In this document: positions 55,793 to 64,000 of the stretch, one piece after another
Layout: each line of letters opens with the position of its first letter
Position numbering within the stretch: position 1 is the stretch's first letter
Position numbers and translations under genes: made by a program
Origin: Prunus persica
Lineage: Eukaryota; Streptophyta; Magnoliopsida; Rosales; Rosaceae
DNA length: 64,000 nucleotides
Direction: 5' to 3'
NCBI RefSeq assembly: GCF_000346465.2
Contig: NC_034009.1
Coordinates: 37,130,844 to 37,194,843 of the forward strand
The notes under the pieces: generated by a model
Seen by the model: the letters and a program-made list of their open reading frames with translations, nothing else
Databases searched by the model: none
What the model was told of the DNA's origin: nothing

Positions 55793-56991
55793 ATATGACA
55801 AGTTATATACAGCTATAGCCATACTCTTAGCTCTAGAACAACTCACTTTCACTTCATATCTTGTCTTTATCTTTGAAAAGAAATTGCAACATGTATATTT
55901 ATGAAGTTGCCTAATTTGCAGGCCGAGCATGATGCAATTCGTGAATCAAATGAAGAAGGCAACCAACCATTGAGCTGGGCACAGAGTAGAAACATGCCAA
56001 TAAGTTCCAAGGTATGGAATATACATGCACTGTCTCACGGGACAATTAATGTATATTTTGCCAGCAATTCATGGAATGATAGAGTATCTTCTTTCTCAGG
56101 TTGTGTTGGAGAGTTTGAGAATGGCGAGCATTATATCTTTTGCCTTTAGAGAGGCAGTGGTTGATGTGGAATATAAAGGCAAGTAATTATAGGACTACAT
56201 AATATTTTTTTATTTACCTCAAAAACAAGTCGTCACACTGACTAATGCAAACATAAAGCTAGATAGATACTAATGACAACCCCAATACTAATGATCACCA
56301 CAAACCCCAATACTAATGACAACCCCAAGCCTAATGATCACCACAAACCCTAGTTTTAAGTAAGCATATGTGAATGAATTTGACCAGCTAGAAAATGATG
56401 TGTATGTATTGTTGGTATATGATTGACGTTGGAATGTGTGACAGGGTACTTGATTCCAAAAGGTTGGAAGGTGATGCCTTTGTTCAGGAACATTCATCAC
56501 AATCCTGAATTTTTTGCCGACCCTCATAAATTCGATCCTTCTAGATTGGAGGTATGGACGGTGACTAGTGTTTCTATTTCCATTCTATTCTCCCTCTCAT
56601 TCTACACCTTTTAATTGAAATTATTTAAAATTTATTTTCGAGTTTCCCCAGGTTGCACCAAAGCCGAATACATTTATGCCATTTGGCAGTGGAGTGCATG
56701 CCTGTCCAGGAAATGAGCTTGCCAAGCTAGAATTACTGATTATGATGCACCATTTGGTTACCAAGTTCAGGTATAATAGAAATTCATGTTCAATTTCAGA
56801 CTTTCAGTACCCTCCTCCTAATCGGCGCTAATCCCTTGTTTTTGTCGATTAATAAGTTGATACGACACTAATCACTCTTTTTTTTTCGCAGATGGGAAGT
56901 AGTGGGATCCCAAAATGAGATTCAATATAGCCCATTCCCAGTGCCTATCCATGGACTCCCAGCCAAATTTTGGAAAAAATCTACCTGCTAG
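54303..56991 (+). CDS. CYP707A: abscisic acid 8'-hydroxylase (cytochrome P450 CYP707A)
   Basis: ER-anchored P450 that hydroxylates ABA at C-8', leading to phaseic acid: the main ABA-inactivating step in seeds, buds and rehydrated leaves. Nine exons in phase: 54303-54502, 54608-54929, 55138-55287, 55376-55624, 55922-56011, 56100-56178, 56445-56551, 56652-56770, 56892-56991, giving 471 aa. Features: an N-terminal membrane anchor (FTCVFIFLLTLLSFLIF), proline hinge NLPPGSLGWPYIGETLQLY, FKPTYPKSKERLIGPSALFF, I-helix FAAQDTTAS (about 279-287), ExxR at E341/R344, and the heme loop FMPFGSGVHACPGNE with C417. Intron 6 begins GC (AAAG GCAAGT), ends CAG, and is the only way to restore KGYLIPKGWK. The purine-rich leader and TATA box lie upstream. 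The subfamily member (1-4) is not resolved. Confidence 0.94.
56268..56352 (+). repeat. 43-bp tandem duplication in CYP707A intron 6
   Basis: ACTAATGACAACCCCAATAC and TAATGATCACCACAAACCC recur with a 43-bp period, two units with few changes. It sits about 90 bp after the GC splice donor. Confidence 0.8.
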
Positions 56992-58084
56992 CTGAGCTGT
57001 CACTCTCCCCAAAATTAACTTTTTCTCATATTCTATGTTTTGGGCTAAGGCACTTTTTCTTTTTCTTTTTCTTTTTCCTTTTGGTTTTCCTCACTCTAAT
57101 ATTGTTATAAATTTTTGTCATTCAACAAATGTACTCTATGGTTGCGTTTGTTACACCGGATTTGCAAGCATTCCAGGATAGGACTAATTTAGGTCAGTCT
57201 CGGTTGTATCAAACACGATTCTATTTAAGAATCTGATCATGGAGGACTGAATTAGAGCCTTTTTAAGTTTCGTTATTTTATCCGGTGCCAAGACATGGGC
57301 TTAAATAAGCCCCGCCTCTATTCTTTTTCTTTCTTATGACTGCTGTATGTGTTCTGTCTATGGCTGCTCTGCTCACACATGTTACTATACATTACTTCTT
57401 TACATAATAACATTATAATTTTATAGTATCATATTTCTTGGGAACTTTGATCTTAAATACTAAACTCAACATTCTCTTTACTTTAAATACCACCAAAGTT
57501 TCTAGATTAGTGACCAATTGAAAATTCAAATGAGAAACTAATATGAATGTTATTAAAATTTAATATGTTTACATCATTTATCACCATACAAATTACAATG
57601 ACAAAAATTCATGCCACAAAAAAAAAAAAAACAATTTCACGTTTTTCCTTTTGGAAAGGAAAGATTAGGAGAATCCTATTGATTGTAGCTTTCTCCGAAC
57701 CTCTGGAAAAAGCATGGAAAAAAAAGTTTTGAATGGTACGATCCCTATGTCACCTCTCTCTCGGTAATCTATTATTAATAACTTCTTCCCAATTCTTTTC
57801 GCCATAAGGGAAATTCACAAGTTGTCTCAAGCTTTAATGGGATATTTTATTTTGGTCCGAGGAGAAATTACCAAACGTATAGCATTCCCTCACACTTGGC
57901 GCCAGTAAGACTTTGACATCATTTATATACGCTATATATATATAGATAAAGTAATGAAATCTCATCCAACATATCGGAGCTCCAATATATTACAATCCAC
58001 AAATGAGTTCAAAGCACTTATCTTATAACCTATATATATATATATATATATGTTGAGGGATTGGATTGCTATAACTAATGTAGC
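56992..58084. other. intergenic region between CYP707A and the thioredoxin-like gene
   Basis: Convergent 3' ends of the two genes. No gene is seen. A (TA)n run lies at about 58031-58050. Confidence 0.65.
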
Positions 58085-58849
58085 TCAAGCATCATCTTCT
58101 TCAGATGCTGGCGATGTGTATTTACTAATGGCTGCATTAATCCTCTCTTTGTCTCTGGTTGGGAACGCCTCCAAGAGAATCCCATCTTTGTAAAAATGGA
58201 AGAGGGGCACCGTCTGCATCATTTCATCCCATCCTAATCAATTTAGAAATGGCACACAAAGACAACTTTGTAGAGTTGATCAAACCAAGTTACCTTAATT
58301 CTAAGTCGCTCTGCAACCTCGGATTGTTCATCGTACTCATCAATTACCTGCAGTTATTAGTAGGAGGGCTTTTAGGATTATGTCTTGAGTTGGTAAATGA
58401 AAAACTCAAAGCACAATACTCACATTATGCTTTAAGAAGATCACTCCGGCTTCTCCATTGCCAGCTCCCTTGCACAACTTTGAAAACCCCTGCTCTATGT
58501 ACTTGCAGCTTCCACATGATGTGCGAAAAAAATCTACGACGACTAAAGAACCTGTTTTTTTGGCCGTTTCGAGAATTCTGAACAATTCCTCGTCAGTCTT
58601 AAATTCTCTAACGCATTCAACTGGACACAGATCATCATCTTCATCAGTCATTTCTGCTTGGTTTACGCTTCTTTCGAATGCGTGGCAACGTGGAATTTTG
58701 GCCCTAATAAGACACGATCTAACATGTGTTCTCCTAGGAATTGAGGTGGGAAATTCAGACGGACTCATTGAACCAAGTTTTGTGTTTGGTTTTGTTCCAA
58801 AATTGAATGATGCTCTGGCCTTACCATATAGAATAGTATGACTTTGCAT
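58085..58849 (-). CDS. thioredoxin-like 4, chloroplastic
   Basis: Plastid atypical thioredoxin, similar to Arabidopsis At1g07700 (from memory). Three exons in phase: 58849-58424, 58347-58294, 58213-58085, giving 202 aa. The first about 60 residues form a basic, Ser/Thr-rich transit peptide. The domain carries LVVVDFFRTSCGSCKYIEQG with active-site C112-G-S-C115 in place of WCGPC; then IFLKHNVIDEYDEQSEVAER, the cis-proline block KTVPLFHFYKDG, and a short acidic tail EEDDA. The unusual CGSC centre without Trp suggests a redox role different from canonical thioredoxins. A 5' UTR intron is likely (donor near 59181, acceptor near 58880). The start is the first in-frame ATG. It is divergent from SCP2. 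Confidence 0.9.
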
Positions 58850-59735
58850 CGGAACGAAACACAAACTTAATCTAATTTGCAGGATGAGCTATTGATCTTC
58901 AGTACATTCTTAAATTTCTATTGTCTTCCACTGGCTGAGTGTGAAAACATCAGGGCCTTTTGTTCAGAAAAATACATTCAACCTGTGACATTTACATATA
59001 GAAATGGTGGAAAACTGGTATGAAAAGAGAAAAAAGAATGAAAAAGAAACAATGAAACAAATAGGTCCAAAATTCTGATCTATCTCAAGGATATGGTTCT
59101 GCAATCTTGAATTGAAAAAAGAAGAAGAAAGAATATCAACTGAAATCAAAGAGATGAATGAGTTGAGTTGAGAGGCTTACCTCTGGCAGTTGATAAGAAG
59201 TGAGGCTCCAATTGCCATATCTGAATTCTGAATTATGCTACGAATGAGAAGAAGACACGACATCATTAACCATATCAGCTCATGTTTTGGGCTTTCAATC
59301 ATGGCCCTGAAGCCCAGTATGGGCATTTTCGTATTTAACATGGGCTTAATGGGCTTCTTCGTAATTTTCATGGGCTCAGAGTGAATCCAAACTCTACCCA
59401 GAACCAGAAAGAGCGTGTAGGATTATATTTTCGTACGCGCGAACGATTTCCAACTAGCGGAAATATAATCCAATTTATGACGTCATCAAGACCAATTACA
59501 ACAAACAATGTTATGGGAATGCGTGCCTTGTCCGTCATCTGATCTCTGCGAAATTGCCATGCTAGCGACTGTGAGGCGCGGTTTGTTCGCGCGTGATCTG
59601 AATCTGATGACAATTAAATTCTCAAACCAAACCAACCAAACCAGACCAAATTATTTAATATCTCTCTGGAATTGAATGATAAAAACGACGTAGTTGCGAG
59701 GGAACAAGGTAGCCGGAGAGGGAGATAGAGAAGCT
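58850..59735. promoter_or_regulatory. divergent promoter region, thioredoxin-like 4 and SCP2
   Basis: Includes the thioredoxin 5' UTR/leader intron (to about 59.2 kb) and roughly 500 bp between the two probable transcription starts. AAAACGACGTAGTT (about 59680) resembles the near-palindrome in the TGS1/THO5 promoter. No further gene is seen. Confidence 0.45.
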
Positions 59736-60269
59736 ATGGGGAGCAGCAATCAGCTGAAGTCGGAGAGCTTGCTGGAGCTGATGAAAGAGCACTTGACCAC
59801 TGATGCCGGCAAACAAATCACAAAGAAGATCGGCCTCGTCTATCAGATCAACATTGCCCCCAAGGTAGGCCCCACCAATCTTCCCTCCCCAAAATGCCTA
59901 AAACTCCATTTCACCGCTTTTTTCTCACAATTTCTGAATTGAACCGCAGAAAATTGGGTTTGATGAGGTGATTTTCACCGTTGATCTCAAGAAGGGGGAG
60001 GTCAAGAAAGGTTAGGGTTTCTGATTTTGATTAGCTGAGTTTAACTTGAGCTTAATTACTGAAACTATATGTCTTGAATTTCAGGGCCATATGAAGGAGG
60101 GAAGCCAGATGCAACTTTTTCCTTCAAGGATGATGATTTTGTGAAGGTTGCGCTGGGCAAGATGAACCCACAAGTTGCTTTCATGAGGGGTGCCATGAAG
60201 ATCAAGGGCAGTCTGAGTGCAGCCACAAAATTTACTCCTGACATATTCCCCAAGCCTGCCAAGATGTGA
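59736..60269 (+). CDS. SCP2: sterol carrier protein 2 (SCP2)
   Basis: Small peroxisomal lipid-transfer protein of the SCP2 fold. Three exons in phase: 59736-59864, 59950-60010, 60085-60269, giving 124 aa, near the Arabidopsis length of 123 aa. Visible blocks: LVYQINIAPKKIGFDEVIFT, VDLKKGEVKKGPYEGGKPDA, TFSFKDDDFVKVALGKMNPQ, AFMRGAMKIKGSLSAATKF. It stands alone, without the thiolase or hydratase domains of animal versions, as is usual in plants. The C-terminus is PKPAKM: AKM is a weaker, non-canonical PTS1 where SKL is expected, so import may be less efficient or modified. The start ATG is the first in the leader. Confidence 0.95.
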
Positions 60270-62117
60270 GGCTTCCGAGTCAGAGGCCGCCAGAGATAAA
60301 GTTTGCATTTTTAGGCGTAGCCTTGTTTGCTTTGGTTGCTTCAAATGAATATCTGAAATAGTAGGGGGAACTTGAACTGGAATGTTAGCTTTCCATTAAG
60401 AGAAACTAGAAATCAATTAAAGCTTGTACCCTTTTGATATATGCATGATCATTTCATCATTTCATACTTAGTGCAATAAGCTGCCAATAACAAGCTTTCT
60501 TTCTTCAATCATATATGATTCTGAGGATCTTTCTGTTATGTTATCCATTTTCATGTGCTCTGTAGTCTGTATATTGGTCATTTGCGTTGCTTATTGCCAT
60601 GGCTTGGGATTTTTCTAGGCTGCCAAAAGTCACCCTTTTTTATTTATTTATTCTCGACTATAAATTTGAAATCCTGGTGAGTTGGATACTAGGTTGGAGT
60701 TGGCTGATCATATGGGACGAGGCTCGTGGATCCATTTTCGCTAAGTGTGAGCTTTTATCTCAAAAGCTTTGGTGTCAGTACAGTTAGAAGAACTATCACT
60801 TTTTCCTAGAGTCAGAGCGTTTAGTAAAAGTGTTTTTAGTAAACTTTTTTTTTAGCATTTAGTAAAAGTGTTGTGAGTATAAAAACAGTGTCATGGCATT
60901 TAGTAAACTTTTTTCTAGAAGTGCTGTTACGTTTGTATAATGAAGAAAAGGGTATGATAATGAAATTAATATTTATGTTTTTTTTTATAATCTTAATAGT
61001 AAATATACACCTATTAAAAAAAACTTGAGAAGGTAAAAAGTCCCCCTTTTTTTTTTAACTCTCGACCCTTCTCTATTATTCTCTCTTTCTCTCTCCCAGC
61101 CTCTTCATTCAACAAACGAACAGCACAAAGGCACAACAACAACCCAGCCACCACCATCCCACCATCCCTACCCACAAACCCAACCCCACCCATCATGACC
61201 AAGAGATGCCTGGTAGTGCCTTTGCACATTGAATTTCATCATCCCTTCTCCAGTCTATCCCTTTCTCCCCCATCCTAAAATTTAAAAAACACCCTTCACC
61301 CTCTGTCCCGTCAACCTCCAGCCACCGCCTCCGCGCCTCACCTCAAGAAAACAGATCTGGGTGGGTGTAGTTGCTGGGTTGGGTTGGGATGGTGGGTTGG
61401 AAAATGAGAGATTAATGGAGAGTGGGAAGAGAGCAACAGAGGACTGAGATGGGAATGAAGATCCGATCGTGATAATGAAGAGGGTAAATCACGTCATTTT
61501 TTAAAATAAACGAGGACAATACGGGCATATTGAAACATTCCTTAAAGAGCTCCGCATGCTTCCATCCACAGCAGCTTTTAAAAGCAGCATCTGACTGCTT
61601 CTAAAAACAGCTGCCAGTGACCTCAATTCTGAAAAAAAGCACTTTTTTCTTGATTTCCCAAACACCTTTTCATTCAGAATTTTAAAAATAAGCTGCTTCA
61701 AAGCATCTGAGCCTCAATGCGCGGAGCGACGACGGTTAGTTCTTGTCCAATGTCCTAAATGCAATGCCTCCAATTCAATTGCTTGTCACTTTCATAAACT
61801 GTGCCTAACATTTAGAAAACTGATTGCACTTGGAGGAGTATACAGCATGACGCGTTGAATTTTTTGCTTCAGTGTATATCTTGTTCCGTCGTCTTTCTAG
61901 GACTTGTCCATCTTCATTCGTCTCCCTTGACTTTTCTCTGCTATCTCCTCCATGGTATCTTGTGGTTCAATCTCAGCCGGTCATTTTCGACTGTGTTACA
62001 TTTCTAGAACCATGAAGCATCCAACTTGTGTGCCATTTGGTAAATTCAACTCAACCAGATATGAATATAAGATGCCATCCAACCCATCCCATTGCACATA
62101 CAACTTCGAAAGGCAAT
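60270..62117. other. intergenic region with a probable DNA-transposon remnant
   Basis: SCP2 3' UTR (to about 60.5 kb), a repeat-rich island (about 60800-61720), then the amylase promoter. No intact gene is seen. Confidence 0.6.
60800..61720. mobile_element. probable non-autonomous DNA transposon remnant
   Basis: The left side repeats GCGTTTAGTAAAAGTGTTTT and CATTTAGTAAA; the right side, read as reverse complement, has GGTGTTTGGGAAATC and AAAAAAGTGCTTTTT, giving inverted ends of the type (G)TTTRGTAAA...AAGTGCT. The GC-rich inside shows a loose inverted repeat (CACCATCCCACCATCCCTAC against GGGTTGGGATGGTGGG). This could be a Mutator/hAT-like element that captured host sequence. Boundaries are approximate. 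Confidence 0.45.
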
Positions 62118-62212
62118 ATGAATTTTCTCCTTTCATTCTGCTTTTGCCTCTGCGTTTCTCGTTTGCCCTCATTCGCAACTCCAGCTGTGTTATTTCAGGT
62201 AATTAAGCCATG

Positions 62213-62243
<31 letters not shown>

Positions 62244-63816
62244 CCTTATATTTCATATGCTCACTTGTTTATATGCGTACATGATTATACATGGTTCTAA
62301 GTGTTGATTCAAGAACTTGATGACATCATATGAATGTGGTAGGGGTTCAATTGGGATTCAAGTAAAAAAGGAGGATGGTACAACTCCCTCAAGACCACCA
62401 TTCCCGAACTCGCTAGCTCTGGAATTACCCATGTCTGGCTTCCTCCTCCTTCTCACTCTAATGGAACTGAGGGTACTTGCTTCTACTAATCTATTTACTT
62501 AGTTAACGGAAAATGCTACAGATTCCAACTTTTGTGCTAAATTAATGTGACACTATACGATCAGGATACGACCCGGGAAGGCTATACGATCTCGATGCAT
62601 CAAGCTATGGAAATAAGGACGAATTGAAGTCCCTGATTGCTACTATGCATGAGAAGGGAATCAAAGCCATCGCTGACATTGTGTTAAACCACAGATCAGC
62701 TGTCAAACAAGACGAGAATGGAATATGGAGCATCTTTGAAGGTGGAACAGAAGACGGACGTCTTGACTTCAATGCCTCATTGATCTGCAGAGATGACAAT
62801 GACCATCCTTTTGGAACTGGAAATCCAGACACAGGGGACAACTTTCCTTACACTGCTGATGTGGACCACACCAATCCAAGGCTACAAACCGAGCTCTCTG
62901 ATTGGTTGAATTGGTTGAAAACTGATATAGGGTTTGATGGATGGAGGTTGGATTATGTGATTGGATATGGCTCCAGCTTCACCAAGCTCTACATGGAAAA
63001 GACTTCACCAGAATTTGCAGTTGCTGAGTATTGGCGTTGGAACATTTCAAAAGGGCAGGATGGCAAACTTGACAAGAACCAAGATGCACATAGGAATGAA
63101 ATAGTGAATTGGATCGAGGCTGCTGGTGGCGTTGTCACGGCGTTCGATTTGACAACCAAGTACATCTTGAATGTTGCTGTGGAGGGTGAGCTATGGAGGC
63201 TCAAGGATTCTAATGGAAAACCACCAGGTTTGATTGGGATCAAACCAGAAAGTGCTGTAACATTTATTGACAATCATGACACTTGGTCTCAGGGACTTTT
63301 GCCTTTCCCAGATGACAAAGTCCTGCTTGGATATGCTTACATTCTCACCCATCCTGGGACCCCAAGCATAGTAAGTAATACATATCAATCATATCATCTT
63401 ACTGAATAGGGAAATGTTCTCTCGTCAGATCGTCTAACAACATACGTAGGTTATATATGTTGTCAGATTATGAATTTAGATAACAGGTTTCATAAATGCA
63501 TGTAAATCTTGAATGTGGTTGATATTTCATTTCTAAACCATTTGTTTGGATGTAGTTCTATGATCACTTCTTTGACTGGGGGTGGCCAAAGGAGTCTATA
63601 CGCAATTTGACTGCAATTAGGGCAAGGAATGGAATAAATTCCAGGAGCAGTGTGACTATTTTAGCTGCAGAGGCTGATCTATATATGGCCAACATTGATG
63701 ACAAGATTATCATGAAGATTGGGCCAAGATTGGGCCTTGGAGACCTTGATCCCACAAAGTCAAACTTCCATGTTGCCACCAGTGGACAAGACTTCGCTGT
63801 TTGGGAGAAAAATTGA
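62118..63816 (+). CDS. AMY: secreted alpha-amylase (GH13), divergent paralogue
   Basis: Endo-1,4-alpha-glucan hydrolase of the plant AMY family. Four exons in phase: 62118-62198, 62343-62472, 62565-63370, 63556-63816, giving 425 aa. The first exon is a signal peptide ([20 protein letters not shown]). GH13 regions: ADIVLNH (I), GWRLD with nucleophile about D200 (II), AVAEYW with acid/base about E225 (III), FIDNHD with about D309 (IV). The C-terminal domain ends [14 protein letters not shown]. Differences from barley AMY1 (from memory): two cysteines in the NHRC...YCIFEGG stretch are serine (NHRS, WSIFEGG), the starch-surface Trp pair GWWP is GIKP, and HDTGSTQ is HDTWSQ with one residue lost. 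The catalytic triad is intact but starch binding may be altered. A (CT)14 run lies in intron 1 (62213-62240). Confidence 0.9.
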
Positions 63817-64000
63817 ACTAGAAAGAAGAAAGCTTGTTTCGCTTATGCATTAGAATAAGTCCTATTCAGGATATTGTAACTTAAATGAACAGTTAACGGG
63901 ATCTAGTCCATTGTAAAAGAGGTTTAATTTGCAGTTCAGTGGTCTCAAGTTTGAATCATAATGGCATCTTAATAGTGTGTGCAAGAAACCCACTTAAATA
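63817..64000 (+). other. 3' flank of the amylase gene
   Basis: Probably the 3' UTR and start of the next intergenic region. A weak box-B-like word (AAGTTTGAATC) lies near 63948. Nothing more can be supported. Confidence 0.4.

Overview
This is plant nuclear DNA: AT-rich intergenic sequence, genes built of many small GT-AG exons, chloroplast and mitochondrial targeting sequences, and plant-only families (ABF-type bZIP, CYP707A, DCL, clade-2 GLR, COR27). Protein style and the repeats (a TRIM element, short tRNA-like SINEs, MITE-like pieces) suggest a rosid, probably Rosaceae and Prunus-like. The genus is an inference. I rebuilt splice junctions by hand and checked the phase of every coding exon.

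Left part (1-22 kb). After a gene-poor 3 kb lies a minus-strand WW-domain trimethylguanosine synthase (TGS1, 3132-8084). It is head to head with THO complex subunit 5 (THO5, 8290-12054). Next come a minus-strand ABF2/AREB1-like bZIP factor (13216-16355), with a U2 snRNA-like relic in its first coding intron, and a minus-strand DCL chloroplast protein (20259-21861).

Middle part (22-32 kb). A decayed tandem array of clade-2 glutamate-receptor-like genes: a short relic (22.4 kb), a badly broken copy split by a 1,153-bp solo LTR with a perfect 5-bp target duplication (23327-27361), and a nearly complete copy with two apparent one-base frame disruptions (28155-31463).

Right part (32-64 kb). An NDR-type AGC kinase (32860-36941), a COR27-like cold/clock protein with evening elements and ABREs upstream (39206-41374), and a mitochondrial COQ10 homologue (43205-45216). 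About 9 kb without genes follow, containing a TRIM element, MITE-like pieces and a SINE. Then come an ABA 8'-hydroxylase CYP707A (54303-56991), a minus-strand plastid thioredoxin-like 4 (58085-58849), SCP2 (59736-60269) and a divergent secreted alpha-amylase (62118-63816).

The genes work in separate processes: RNA capping and mRNP export, plastid biogenesis, ABA signalling and breakdown, cold/clock response, ubiquinone function, lipid transfer and starch breakdown. Two features stand out. The order TGS1-THO5-ABF-DCL-COR27-SCP2 looks like an unfractionated version of what Arabidopsis splits between chromosomes 1 and 5 (locus numbers from memory). Three coding introns use GC-AG splice sites, each required by reading frame.
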